A stretch of DNA of 64,000 bases, taken from Dromiciops gliroides (Eukaryota; Chordata; Mammalia; Microbiotheria; Microbiotheriidae). Positions 30,330 to 41,504 of this stretch are shown piece by piece. Below the pieces are notes generated by a model. It did not search any database. It saw nothing but the letters and a program-made list of their open reading frames with translations, and was not told the origin of the DNA. How positions within the stretch are numbered: position 1 is the first letter of the stretch; each line of letters starts with the position of its first letter. The translations under genes and the position numbers were made by a program. The stretch lies in assembly GCF_019393635.1 (NCBI RefSeq), contig NC_057864.1, positions 474,690,617-474,754,616 of the forward strand, in the 5' to 3' direction.

Positions 30330-31340
30330 TCTCTGTGCTTTTCTCTGTCAGTGACATGTTCTCTTTCCTTCATGAAAGGATTAGACATGTCAGCTACTGG
30401 GAAAGGATAATTGAGTTGTCACAAACAAAACACAATCAGAAGTATGGGGTGGAGGGAGGAAAGGGAGAGAGAGGTTTTCCCTTCCACTCAGATTTCCCAT
30501 TTTGCTTTCCTGATTCATTCTTCTGGACTCTGACATTCAAGAGAGGGAGATGCTACTGTGGCAGAACCTGCCCACCTGATTTTTCCAGGCTCATTACTGT
30601 CAGAATGATAAAAGGAGGTTTGAAGCATCACTTCTGGGGTCATCCCCACCTCATTCTTCTCTACACAGCCTCTGGGGTCACTTCCCCAATTCCTATTTCA
30701 TCTACTGGACAGGTCCCTAAAGAGTGGCCTACTTTTACTCCCTCCCCCAGGGCGCTGGGGGTAATATTGAGGGGCTGGGGATTGCTAGTGAAATGGGGCT
30801 TTACAGCATGCCCACATCACCTAAGATGGAGGCACCTACATGGGAGAGGGCAGAGACCTGCTTCTGGGAGAAGAATTTCTTCATTCACCTAGAAATAAAA
30901 TGGATGGAAGCAGCTTCTTTTCATTGGCTACATAGCCAGAACAAGCTGCATCTTTAAAACCACCAAATGAAGACAGTCTCTCTCTATGACTGGCAGCATC
31001 CTGCTCACCCCTAACACAGGCACCATGAACTAAGCTGAATGGCAGAGACCCACCCCCTCTTTTTAAAAAAGCCCTGTGATTCTGAGAAATGGGGGGGGTG
31101 GGGGCAGTCTGCTTTATTTGTCCTTTCCAGCTCTTGGTGCAAGCAGTAGAATCCTCAGAACTGGAGCTCGAGACATGGTGATGTTGGAGGCAGGATTTCA
31201 AGATAGATTTTGCTACCAGCCCAACAGGGCTGAGAAGCCAACATGCCCAGGATTCAAGTCCAAAGTGGGTTTTGGACTTGAAACTCAGTGGGACTATACT
31301 ATGCAAGAATCAAGTTAAACTGTGACTCTAATCCTCTCAC
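30330..31340. other. Repeat-poor stretch, no gene identified
   Basis: About 1 kb without recognisable interspersed repeats. The plus-strand frame 30335-30892 (185 codons) is the longest non-repetitive frame in the window but has no domain, membrane or compositional signature I recognise and no clear splice sites. I do not call it a gene. Confidence 0.4.
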
Positions 31341-31550
31341 TTCTTCAGAGACTGAAGTGGTAAAAGAGGCGATTATGTCCCTCCAGATGTTGGGGGAGAG
31401 GTGATTTTTATATGTTTTTGATAGACTTTTGAAATAAATATTCCTCTGTAAGAGATAATCTGACTGTTAAATAATTAAATGGAACTAGGGTGCAAAGGAC
31501 TACTAAAATTGGGGGAATGCCATTGGTGAAGTCAAAAACCAATGGCAGAA

Positions 31551-31698
31551 GGGGCAGCTGGGTGGTACAGTGGCAGGGCAGTAGAGCACTGGCCCTGGAG
31601 TCAGGAAGACCTGAGTTCAAATCTAGCTTTGGACACTTGACACTTCCTAGCTGTGTGACCCTGGGCAAGTCACTTAACCCCTCATTTAAAAAAAAAAT
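31551..31698 (+). repeat. Short SINE with local head duplication
   Basis: The head reads ggcagctgggtggtacagtg and then ggcagggcagtagagcactg, so about 9 bases are inserted. The tail is poly(A). Confidence 0.88.
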
Positions 31699-31734
31699 GG
31701 CAACGAAACTAAACACACTCGAACCTACTTAACA

Positions 31735-32300
31735 GTATGGAGAACACATAGAGGGGTAAATTGTAACATACATAGCCTTTAGGCAGTAAGGGTTCAGAGT
31801 AATTATTGCTGCCCAGGAACTATAGCCTTTGAACCCCCACCAGTGTGCTTACCACTGATCATCAGCCAGAATGAAATTTTAGGAAAGATATTTACTAAAG
31901 AGGTAGAACAAAGACATTTGTTACAAAAAGAATACCCCTACACCAGAGACACACTCTTCTCATACGTACACAAGATTCCCTGGGGGAACCAGCCTCAAAT
32001 TTATAGTAAAATAGTATGAGATACATTGGTACAGAGCACACATGGCAAAAAGTTAATTCATCACTCCTAGTTACAGAGTACTTTTCTCTTTTCCTGGCAT
32101 CCTCATGAAGTGCCCCTTAGGTATAACTGCTGAGCTACAAGAATTGGTGCTTTTGTAGGGGCCGTACTCTGTAATTCTATCTACCCCAAGGGGTCACAGT
32201 CCTTGAAGCTGACTTTCCTGGATGTGTCTCATTTTTCTTCCATGTGTCTTTCTGATCCTGATGCAGACATTTCTAGGGACATACTGCCAATGCTTCCCTC
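31735..32300. other. Unassigned segment, possibly old LTR or retroviral-like text
   Basis: Even base composition with no MIR, L1 or L2 signature. The weak resemblance to LTR-type sequence rests on general character only. Confidence 0.25.
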
Positions 32301-32305
32301 TTCTT

Positions 32306-32445
32306 TTTTCCAGGGTAATGAGGGTTAAATGACTTGCCCAGGGTTACACAGCTAGTAAGTGTCAAGTGTCTGAGGCTGGATTTGAACTCAGGTCCTCCCG
32401 AATCCAGGGCCAGTGCTATATCTACTGCGCCACCTAGCTGCCCCC
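32306..32445 (-). repeat. Short SINE, reverse, with target-site duplication
   Basis: Starts ccagggtaatgagggttaaa and ends cgccacctagctgcccccc. ccaatgcttc flanks it at 32287-32296 and 32448-32457. Confidence 0.92.
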
Positions 32446-32459
32446 CACCAATGCTTCTC

Positions 32460-34110
32460 AACGACTCCAAAAGTGGTGGCCACTGCTGGCACAGTGGTGA
32501 CTACCTTGATTAATGATACAACTGATGTGAACCCTAGAGCAACCATAAGCAATGAACTGATTGGGTAAGATTTAGTCGAGATGAGTCTCCTCCCCCCGTC
32601 CCTGCCATGTTAAAAAAAAAAAATGTCCTCCCATGGCTCTGATCCAGGGCAAAGAGGTACTTGCCATTAACTGCCCCACTCCTCCAGAGATTTTCTCTTC
32701 AACTCTTCTCTGTGAACAGAAGGTAAATTAGAAAAGCTCAATTCGAGGGGCAAGTGTCTATTCAAAGCTATTCTCCTTCCTCTGCCTCTTCTGTTCTTCC
32801 CCCTCTTTCTTTCTTATTCCCACTGTTACATAAAAGAAATGAATAACTACTAACCAATTTTTCATCTGATAATAATTATGGTGATAGAAGATTTGGGGAA
32901 GGGCTATCTGGATAAAAGCAGAAGGTGCCCCCAGCCCTTAGTGAGGTGGCCAAGAAATTTTTTCTTCCCCCAGGAAATCACAGCCCCCATGATGTGACTC
33001 TGTTATAGTATTCCTTAGCCAGCTCAAGCTAAACAGAAATAGTAAACAGAGAGTGATTTCCCATCTGAAGCGAATCGAAATCCCCTGGACAAGACATATC
33101 TCATGATGAGGGAGAAGGAGAGCCTTCCTGGAATCACAGGTTCACATGTGGGTTCCCCTCCTCACTTAAACATAAAATAGCTGGACTTCCTGCTCTCTCC
33201 TCCCCCCGTCCACCCCATCAAGTGCCATCCTTTCCCCACTGCATCGTGTATTCAAGTCACTGTAGGAAAGGTGGAGCATGGAAGAGGCTGGAGAAGCAGC
33301 CATTGCTTGGAGGCAGGCAGAGGGCAACACTCCATTACACTGTTCTGTTCCACCGTTTTAGCATTCATCCCTTACCAGGAGACATCCACTTGTCTAGGGC
33401 GAGATGCTATTAACTAGCTCTGCTGATGAGTTCATCTCTGTGTGCTAATGGGAGAAGGCTAATTAGAATGAAGTTCTGTCTTTAATCAGGGACTCACAGA
33501 GATGATGCCACCCGCTCCATCTTCTACCTCCGAGGAGTCACCCCAAAAACATCCCTGAAAGGAGACCTGGGCACCAGTCCTGACGGAGACCATTAGCCAG
33601 TTAGGCGACCTTGGCCAAGGTCCTTCTATCTCTAGTCCTAGGCTTCTGAGAACGGAGGAGCCCTCCCTTTCCCCTCCCCCTCTCCCCATGTGTGTTTGTC
33701 AGGGCTAATAAGCCCCAAACTGAGCATCACTCCACCCCTCCCAACTCTTGCCCAAATGACATAATTAGAGCTAAATTCCCTTTGCCCCAGCCCCTCACTC
33801 CTCATTCCTTATTAGGGAATTCAGAAAATATCCTCATTTCATTGGCCCTCCCTAGACTCCCTTAGAGATGACAGGGCAGTCTCCCATTGGTGCCAGCCAT
33901 TTCTCTGTCTAAAACTCGGTATAAATGTTTGAGTGTTGAGTGGCTCACCGGAATGTGAAAAGCATCCCTCATGATTCCACATTCCATGCACCACCCTGGT
34001 CCAGGGGTGATGGGCATCTCAGGAGTCTAATCTCTGCTAATCCCCTCAAGAACTGATAAAGTTGGGTTAAGTGCCCTTCCTCAAGAATTTGATCTAAAAT
34101 GAGGAAACTG
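32460..34110. other. Repeat-poor stretch of about 1.65 kb, candidate conserved non-coding DNA
   Basis: Only a short MIR-like trace near 33565-33650 interrupts it. It has TAAT-core clusters at 33395-33490 (gctattaactagctctgctg, ggctaattagaatgaagttc) and 33755-33830. Paired ggaatgtg / acattccatg motifs lie near 33951 and 33980. No open frame with a recognisable product. Confidence 0.4.
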
Positions 34111-34345
34111 CCCCAACAAAATGCCAACTCCTTGAGGGCAGGGACTATTTAATTGTTGCTGCCTGGTATGCAGGGAGCTCTAGATAAAGGTTTAGTGTTT
34201 GAGGATGCCTGTGGGACTGTGGAAGATGCCCTGGAATGGGGGTCAAAGGACCCAAGTTCAAATCCTTTGCTTGCCTTCTCACTCCCTGTGTAACCCTCAG
34301 GAAATTCACTAAAACTGTCTGGGCTTCAGTTTGTCATTTTTTAAA
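34111..34345 (+). repeat. L2 3' end followed by MIR
   Basis: aactccttgagggcagggac (34126 onward) is the L2 end. aaaggacccaagttcaaatc and taaccctcaggaaattcact with gggcttcagtttgtc form a forward MIR. Confidence 0.65.
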
Positions 34346-34357
34346 TGACAGATCTGG

Positions 34358-34503
34358 GGGCAGCTAGGTGGCGCAGTGGATAGAGCACTGGCCCTGGAGT
34401 CAGGAGGACCTGAGTTCAAATCTGGCCTCAGACACTTGACACTAGCTGTGTGACCCTGGGCAAGTCACTTAACCCCAATTGCCTCACCCAAAAAAAAAAA
34501 ATT
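34358..34503 (+). repeat. Short SINE with target-site duplication
   Basis: Full-length but missing cttact before agctgtgtg. The duplication acagatctgg is at 34348-34357 and 34504-34513. Confidence 0.93.
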
Positions 34504-34619
34504 ACAGATCTGGAGTAGATGACTGTGTGGTTCCTTTCAACTCCCAAAGTACGGTTGATTTGTTTCTTAAGGTTCTTTCCAGGCCTGACGATCCATGATT
34601 CTGCAATGGTGAGAGAGAA

Positions 34620-35395
34620 GAGGGAAGAGCCAGGGCAGATTGGAGGACAGGAAAAGCATTGAGAGAGTAGATTGCTTCTTTCTCTCCCCCAAATGACCAT
34701 ACATAGGCGGCCACAAAATCTGCCTATAGGCAGGGTCAGCCCTGCCTTGTGGGTGAAATCTCTGATGAGGAATTGATTGCCTCGGAGCATAAAGGCCAGT
34801 CCAACCAACTGAAAACGTGCTGACAGCCCCAAGACAGGCAGAAATCCCAAGGAGACATTTCCTGGATTTCATCTGGTAATTTGGAAAGCGCTTTCCAAAA
34901 GTCAGTGCGTGGAGGAGCCGACCCAATTAGTTTTTATGAAGCTGCTGGAACAGGGGAGCTAGAGAATGGAACATTTTCCCCATCAGTTGGAGCTTGGCCC
35001 TCAGAGATAACAGGAGCCCACATGGCCTCCTGGATGCCCGGATGGTCACCCACAGAAAAGCAGGCAGAGGACCTTAGGACCCTGGAGGAGGGTGAGGGAT
35101 ACTCTCGGCCTTCCTTGAGCTGAGTCTGCCATCGCCAAACTTTTTGGCTTCTTCTTCCCTGTTAGGAGAGACGTTTTGGCTGGGGAGGACCCCAGGCTTC
35201 TGGGGGAACGGAAGTCAGATCCATAGCAAAGCCAGTGTCACCGAGTTGTAAATCTGCCCGAGGTGTGACCCGGCTGTTTTTAGAACAAGAATGTCACACC
35301 AATAAGAACCAGAGACCAAACCATAGGGAACAAACAAGGAGAAAGAGGTGCACGGAGGAGGAGAGAGCACAGAGCTTGGCTATTATTTTTTTTGA
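34620..35395. other. Repeat-poor stretch, no gene identified
   Basis: About 0.8 kb with no repeat I recognise. aaagcgctttccaaaagtca at 34887-34906 is a small palindromic patch. Frames on both strands are short and unrecognised. Confidence 0.4.
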
Positions 35396-35712
35396 GGGAT
35401 TTAAATTTTATTTCACATCTGCAGAATAGATTCTGAATGGGTCCAAACACAAAATGCAACTCTCCCCAGATCTGAGCGGCACAAAACCTCCACAGAGGCT
35501 AAAACCACGTACAAGAACAGAACAACAAATGTCACACAGAGAGAGAATTGCGATGATGAAAAAAAAAAAGAATAAAAATTTTTTATTTGACTCAGAAGAA
35601 ATGTTAAAAAATATTTTTAAGAGTTTTAAATATATTTTCTGTGGCCATTTGTACAATGATCTTTCAGTGTGTGTGCATTTATGGATTTTTTTTTCTTTAA
35701 AGAAAGACCCCA

Positions 35713-35862
35713 GGGGCAGCTAGGTGAATAAAGAACCAGATTCAGGAGGATCTGAGTTCAAATCTGACCTCAGACACTTGACACTTACTAGCTATATGAC
35801 CCTGGGTAAGTCACTTAACCCTCATTGCCCCACAAAAAAGAAAAAGAAAAGAAAGAAAGACC
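35713..35862 (+). repeat. Short SINE with internal deletion in the head
   Basis: ggcagctaggtgaataaaga runs straight into accagattcaggagg, removing part of the region between the A-box and the gatagagc motif. aaagaaagacccc flanks both sides, a target-site duplication. Confidence 0.9.
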
Positions 35863-36060
35863 CCGTTAGGGGCATGGCCTGTATTGGGGGCAGTATTTCT
35901 TTGGCTCAGTAGAGCATAACAAAGCCATCCCTTCCTGCCTATGTCATTTATTTGGGGGCCCTGTTTTGTAAGTGGCCTCTTCCTCTGGGGGGGTCTTGGG
36001 GCCCCAATAAGACTGCAGGCCTGATGACCCTGTCAGGGATCTTATCCAATGCCTTTTTTT

Positions 36061-36204
36061 TTTTAAGGTGAGACAATTGGGGTCAAGTGACTTGCCCAGA
36101 GTCACACAGCTAGTAAGTATCAAATGTCCGAGGCCGGATTTGAACTCAGGTACTCCTGATTCCAGGGCTGGTGCTCTATCCACTGTGCCATCTAGCTGCC
36201 CCTA
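36061..36204 (-). repeat. Short SINE, reverse, first of a three-SINE cluster
   Basis: The duplication caatgccttttttt is at about 36047-36060 and 36207-36220. The head ends gccatctagctgcccc. Confidence 0.93.
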
Positions 36205-36234
36205 TGCAATGCCTTTTTTTAAAGTTTCATTAAG

Positions 36235-36380
36235 GGGGCAGCTAGGTGGCAAAGTGGATAGAGCACCAGTCCTGGAGTCAGGAGTGCCTGGGTTCAGGTC
36301 CAGCCTCAGACACTTTAACACTTACTAGCTGTGTGACCCTGGGCAAGTCACTTAGCCCCAATTGCCTCACTAAAAAAAAA
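36235..36380 (+). repeat. Short SINE, second of the cluster
   Basis: Full-length. aaagtttcatta lies at 36221-36232 before it and at 36381-36392 after it. Confidence 0.93.
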
Positions 36381-36394
36381 AAAGTTTCATTAAA

Positions 36395-36558
36395 GGGGCA
36401 GCTAGGTGGCACAGTGGATAGAATACCAGCCCTGGAGTCAGGAGGACCTGAGTTCAAACCTGGCCTCAGACACTTGACACTTATTAGCTGTGTGACCCTG
36501 GGCAAGTCACTTAACCCCAAATGTCTCACCAAAAACAACAACAACAACAACAACAACA
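36395..36558 (+). repeat. Short SINE, third of the cluster
   Basis: Starts right after the 36381-36392 copy of aaagtttcatta. A CAA-repeat tail follows, then aaagtctcatta (36559-36570), a third copy of the target with one change. Confidence 0.93.
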
Positions 36559-36679
36559 AAAGTCTCATTAGAGCCTAGATCAATGTTCTGCCCATTCATA
36601 GATGCCCATTTCTGATAGGCTACCTGAAGACATACAAGCAATCTAGAATGAAGACCTTCATTCAGCTCCCGAAGTAAAG

Positions 36680-36845
36680 AATCCAAAAATTCTAGACCTA
36701 GAATATGAAGGGACTTTGGAAATAATCTAGTCCCACTTCTGGATTGCTGAGGAAACTGGAGCCCAGAGAAGTTAATGGATTTGCCTGAGGTCACACAGTT
36801 TATTAATAAGTGGTAGAAGTGTGATTTGAATCCAGGTCTTTTAAC
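36680..36845 (-). repeat. MIR-like SINE, reverse
   Basis: Contains tctagtcccacttctggatt, gaggaaactggagcccagag, gcctgaggtcacacagttta and gatttgaatccaggtctttt. Confidence 0.7.
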
Positions 36846-37085
36846 TAGGGCAACTGAGTAGCACAGTGGTTGGAGTGCCAAGCCTGGAGTCAGGAAGACC
36901 TAGGTTCAATTCCGGCCTCAGACACTTACTAGCTGTGTGACATTGGGCAACTCATTTAACCCCATTTGCCTCAGTTTCTTCATCTGTCAAATGATCTGGA
37001 AAAGGAAACAGCAAACCACTCCAGTATCTTTGCCAAGGAAACTCCAAATGGGATCAGAAAGGGTCAAAACCACTTAACAACAACT
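36846..37085 (+). repeat. MAR1-type CORE-SINE
   Basis: The head gggcaactgagtagcacagt is followed by tgcctcagtttcttcatctg, aaaccactccagtatctttg and aactccaaatgggatcagaa, ending aacaacaa. Confidence 0.88.
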
Positions 37086-37199
37086 TCTAATTCCAAATCC
37101 ATTTTTCTCTCTACTTTAATCTTCACTAATTAGACCACACCCGAGGGGCCAGTTCTAGGCACCTCACTTCAAGAGCCATATGGAAAAAACTGGAGAATT

Positions 37200-37300
37200 T
37201 GATTAGTCAATCAACAACCATTTATTAAGCACCTACTGTGTGCTAAGCACTGGGGATTTTAAAAAAGGCAAAAACACAGTTCCCTCCCCAGGGAGGGGAG
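37200..37300 (-). repeat. L2 terminus, reverse
   Basis: Contains caaccatttattaagcacct, actgtgtgctaagcactggg and gttccctccccagggagggg. Confidence 0.7.
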
Positions 37301-37614
37301 CTTTGGTCTAGGAGTGGGGAGGAGCCCATAGGTCATAGGATCATCACACCCTTTCCAGTACTGAGTTTGATGATTGTCTCCAGAAATAGCAAAAGGTAGA
37401 AAAGGTTGATGGAAGAGGGGAAGGGGTGACATTTGGGGCAGCAGGGAAGATGGCAATATACCCACACTGGGTATATATCAGATAAATGAGCTTTTATCCA
37501 GACAGTCCCTTTTTCTCATTCCCCGCTGATAACTTTTATTGGCTACCTCACAGCACTGCCATAGAGGTCAAGTGAGATACTTTGCAAATATTAACACACC
37601 GCAGAAAGAGGAGT

Positions 37615-37795
37615 TTTAGGATCACAGACTTAGAGCTGGAAGAGATTTTAGAGGCCCCTGAGTCCAATCCCCTCCATTTGATAGATAGGGAAACTGAGGC
37701 CCCAGGCAGTAAGGTGCCCACGGTCACATAGACAGTAAACAGCAGAGCTAGAATTAGAACCGAGGTCCCCTGATTTTGAATCCAGGGATCTTTCC
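37615..37795 (-). repeat. MIR-like SINE, reverse
   Basis: Contains acttagagctggaagagatt, atagggaaactgaggcccca and gaattagaaccgaggtcccc. Confidence 0.65.
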
Positions 37796-37799
37796 ATTC

Positions 37800-38425
37800 A
37801 CCATCTTATTAATACTGAAACATTCAAGCAATGTCCTCACTACAAATGGGGTTCTGTGTTGCTGAGGTTTGGAGACAACCAAAGGGGATAAATACTCCCT
37901 AAGATTCGGGGCTGGGAAGGCAAGGGAGCAGTTGAGTGCCAACCCACTGCAGGATAAGGACAGCTTCAACAATTACGTTGGCATCATTGTTTCCCAGGCC
38001 CGGGATGCCCTTGCGTTGTCAGAAGCCTGTCTAAATACATCAGCACTGCATCTCCCTCAGCCCTGGGGTTTAAATGCCTGACCCACTCACCCCATTTGGT
38101 AGTTGAACAGTAAATTAGAGGTCTCCATTATCTTATTTGGGAGTGGAATAAAACACTTAGAAATGCCGGTCTATTCGTGGCAATCAAGTTTGGAAAGGTC
38201 CTCCATCGCTGGAAGGAACTACCTCTGATAAATTGCTCTTTTCATGCAGGCACAGGTTCATTTCTCAGGAGCGAGCCAGGCAGCAGTCATGGGCACACAT
38301 TTGTACACTCACCCAAAAAGGTCTTAAGGACGGCGGATTTCATCCAGAGAGGATGAATCTCAATTCCCAGAGGAGCTCCAACCTCCTTTAGATTTGGCCT
38401 AGTGAGAAGAAATTGTGACCACAGG
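37800..38425. other. No gene or clear repeat recognised
   Basis: Unique-looking sequence with scattered short open frames and no recognisable domain. Confidence 0.45.
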
Positions 38426-38427
38426 GT

Positions 38428-38760
38428 TAATTGGGGGTCAGGCCAACTACAGTCTATTTTCAGCTTTGCCACTAACCAGGGATGGTGGGATGGAGACCGA
38501 GCCACCTGTCTGTCCTTCTTCACCTGGCCCACCCCTCAGTTTTCCCATCTGCAAAAGTGGGTATTTTTAGAAGCTGGATAGATGTGGTTTCCCCATATAT
38601 ACTCTCCAACTGGTCCCGTGTCACTCTTGTGTCTTTGAGGCAACGAGGAAAACATTGATTATAACAATTCTTCAATTCTCTAGGTCTCAGTTTCTCTACC
38701 TGTAAAATGAGAGCATTGGGCTAATCCCTTCTAGTTCTAGAGATGAGAGTTTACAGTATT
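38428..38760 (+). repeat. Two MIR fragments
   Basis: One forward copy has ggccaactacagtctatttt to cagttttcccatctgcaaaa. A second 3' part has ctaggtctcagtttctctac and ctaatcccttctagttctag. Confidence 0.6.
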
Positions 38761-38868
38761 TCAATAACAGAGATAGACTTTTGGCCCAGACCTATCGTTT
38801 CACAGTTGTGGGGAACTCCTACAGGGGGAATTCTCTCCACCCATGCAGACTGGTAAGACATCATCTCA

Positions 38869-38928
38869 ACTAGTTGTGTGACCCTAGGCAAGTCACTTAA
38901 CCCCAATTGCCTCACTAAAAAAAAAAAA
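38869..38928 (+). repeat. 5'-truncated short SINE with exact target-site duplication
   Basis: Starts at actagttgtgtgaccctagg, so it lacks both pol III boxes. The duplication aagacatcatctca is at 38855-38868 and 38929-38942. Confidence 0.93.
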
Positions 38929-39357
38929 AAGACATCATCTCAGAGAAGTTGGGGATCTTGCCCAGAGTCACACAGCCAGGAGGTGACCGAGGCATGGCTC
39001 AAAACCAAGTCTTCTCCACCCCAAGGCTGGTCATCCATCCACACCAACAGGCTGTCTCTCTGGTCTTAATTATCTTAATTATCATTGGTCATCAATGTCC
39101 ATTCCCTCTGTGGGAATATGTGTATTTCTTCATCTTGGAAGCTAATGCTATAAGGAAGAATCCCAATTTATAGAAGTTCTTTGTAGCTAGACTTACATCT
39201 TTGTATTTAGCTAGACATTTTCTTGAAATTCCCTGAAATTTAATTCTGTGTGAATTAAAAATAGCCTTGGTCGTGCAATGAAAGACCAAATGCAAAAGAT
39301 TGTAAGAGTTTGGGGTTGGATTGTCTAAAAATAGGAATATTGGGAACCCCCCAAAAT

Positions 39358-39690
39358 TTATCAAGTCAACAAGCATCTATTAACTGCCTATTCTGTGCCA
39401 GGCACTGTCTGTTTTGAAGTCCAACAGTCAACCACATTTACTAATGTTCACAGTGCTAAGTTCTGGGAATATAAAGAAAGACAAAAAGGGAGGTTCCCTT
39501 CCCCACAAAGGACACATGATCTTGTTGGGGGAGACAACATGCAAATAACTATGCCCAAACAAAACACATACAGGAAATTTAAAAGTGCTCCCCAAGGGGA
39601 GGCACTAGCATGAAGGGGAACTGGGAAAGGCTTCTTACAGAAGGTAGAATTTCAGCTGAAACTGGAGGGAAGAGCACAAAGATTCATTTG
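39358..39690 (-). repeat. L2 LINE 3' end, reverse, about 330 bp
   Basis: Contains caagcatctattaactgcct, ctgtgccaggcactgtctgt, ggggagacaacatgcaaata, ggaggcactagcatgaaggg and cttcttacagaaggtagaat in the order expected for an antisense L2 end. Confidence 0.7.
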
Positions 39691-39881
39691 GTAAAGAGCT
39701 CTATGATGAGGACCTATTGTGTAAAAGGTACCCTGCAAAGAACAAAGAGTGGCACAAAGTAAAAGAGGCAGACCCTGACCACTGGAAGCTTCAAAGTGAC
39801 TACCAGTTGACACAACAGGGTCTGTCCTTAGCCCTTAATTACATTCAGTTTTACCCAGCATATCAGTGACATTTTAAGTAA

Positions 39882-39990
39882 TAAACATTTTTATTTATAG
39901 TTTTGGGTTCCACTTTTTATCCCCCTTTCTGTCCTTCCCCTTCCCCCTCCCTGAGGTGGTAAGCAATCAGATATAGAGTAACATTTTGGG
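39882..39990 (-). mobile_element. L1 3' UTR fragment, reverse
   Basis: Contains aataaacatttttatttata, gttttgggttccacttttta and ccctccctgaggtggtaagc, the complement of the L1 3' UTR at 16070-16172. Confidence 0.75.
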
Positions 39991-40267
39991 GGGAAACAGC
40001 ATCACTCTTTTTGGAGGAACACTGCCCCACTAAAGAGCATCACAGCCCATTTTGCAGAGGATGACATTGAAGCCCATCCAAGTGGGGAGCGGGAGAAATT
40101 TGCCTGCAATGCCACAGCTACAGCAAGGACAGAAATCCCAGCCCCAGAGAGCGGCTTTTGGGGACTTTTGGAGAGTGAGCTCAGGCCTGGAAGCTGGAAG
40201 ATTAGGACACCATTTCGGTAGGGTGATTCAAACAGCACCGACTGTCACATCCCACTATGAGCAGCTT

Positions 40268-40445
40268 TCTAGACCAAAGCTTCTTAAACTGTGGACCTCA
40301 TAAGTGATTGTGGAGGTCTTAAAAAATCTGGCAGCAAAAGGTTAAGTATTTCTATTTTATATACCTATATATATGGGGCGGCGTAAAAATTTCTTGGGCA
40401 AAAAGGGGACTCAAGTGAAAAAAAGTTGAAGCCCCGCTGTTCTAG
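40268..40445. mobile_element. hAT-type short DNA transposon
   Basis: Contains agcttcttaaactgtggacc at the left and aaaaagttgaagccccgctg at the right. The interior (ggcagcaaaaggttaagtat) corresponds to the reverse of the element at 46287. Confidence 0.55.
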
Positions 40446-40734
40446 ACCACCAAGACGTGAAAAGAACACCCCCCACCATGATAATAGAACCCACAAGTTA
40501 ACATCTGCAGCCCCAGCTCAAAGACCTCCAAGGGGGATGAAACCACCCCCTCCAGAGGAGCCCACTCCACCAGGGGATGGCTCCAGTCCTTGGAGGTTTT
40601 TTATGGTATCAAGCCTCAATTTTCCTCCTTGTAGCATCCACTGCTGCTCCTGGTCTGGCCTTCTGTCACCATTCAGAGCAAGACTAATGCGTGCTCGATA
40701 GTAGAAGGCAGTTATCATGCTTCTCCTTCATCCC

Positions 40735-40978
40735 CGACCCCCTCGTCTTTTCTTTTCCAGAATAAGCATGTTCCGGGCCCCCAGTTAGGCCCTCCACCAT
40801 CCTATCAGGACACTCTCCAGGTATCAGGGTCATCCTTAAACTGGAGATGCCCAGAACTGAGCCAGTGCTTCAGGTAAGCTCTGATGAGGGCAGAGGACGC
40901 CATACCTTCAGCAATACAGCCCTGCCCCTCTTCCTGTGGCTTGGTTCACATGAGCTTTTCCTGCTACCACTATTATCA
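40735..40978 (-). repeat. CR1/L3 LINE ORF2 remnant, first part
   Basis: cccagaactgagccagtgct, tcaggtaagctctgatgagg and gcagaggacgccat match the antisense of the CR1-class polymerase C-terminal region. The element resumes at 41400 after two younger insertions. Confidence 0.6.
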
Positions 40979-41180
40979 CTCATCTCTAACTCTCCAAGAC
41001 TCCATTTTGGGGTTTCCTTGGCAAGGATACTTGAGTGGTTTGCCATGTCCTCTCCAACTCATATTAGAGGAGGCTGAGGCAAACAAGGTTAAGTGACTTG
41101 CCCAGGATCACACAGCTTGTAAGTATCCGAGGCCAGATTTGAACCCTGGAAGATGAGTCCAGGCCTAGCATTCTATCCAC
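40979..41180 (-). repeat. MAR1-type CORE-SINE inside the L3 element
   Basis: Contains aactctccaagactccattt, gatacttgagtggtttgcca, aggctgaggcaaacaaggtt and the head end cattctatccactgccc. Confidence 0.8.
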
Positions 41181-41197
41181 TGCCCATATTAAGCTAG

Positions 41198-41366
41198 TAG
41201 GGGGCAGCTAGGTGGCACAGTGGATAAAGAGCCAGTCCTGGATTCAGGGGGACCTGAGTTCAAATCTGGCCTCAGACACTTGATACTTACTAGCTGTGTG
41301 ACCCTGGGCAAGTCACTTAACCCTCATTGCCCTGCACCCCCCCCCCAAAAAAAAAACAACAACAAA
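41198..41366 (+). repeat. Short SINE with target-site duplication
   Basis: Full-length, tail of C and A runs. catattaagct is seen before (about 41185) and after (about 41367). Confidence 0.92.
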
Positions 41367-41394
41367 CATATTAAGCTATCTCACCACACCTCCC

Positions 41395-41500
41395 CATCTT
41401 AGAGTTTGCTTGTTTCTTTTTACTACCCAAGCACAAGACTTATTTACATGAAGTCCTTATTGGACTTCATCTTATTAGATTCAGCTTATCCACATCCTGG
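41395..41500 (-). repeat. CR1/L3 LINE ORF2 remnant, second part
   Basis: Antisense of caagacttatttacatgaag, tccttattggacttcatctt and attagattcagc encodes a broken form of the CR1 polymerase motif NxxKCKxLxLG. Confidence 0.6.
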
Positions 41501-41504
41501 GATT

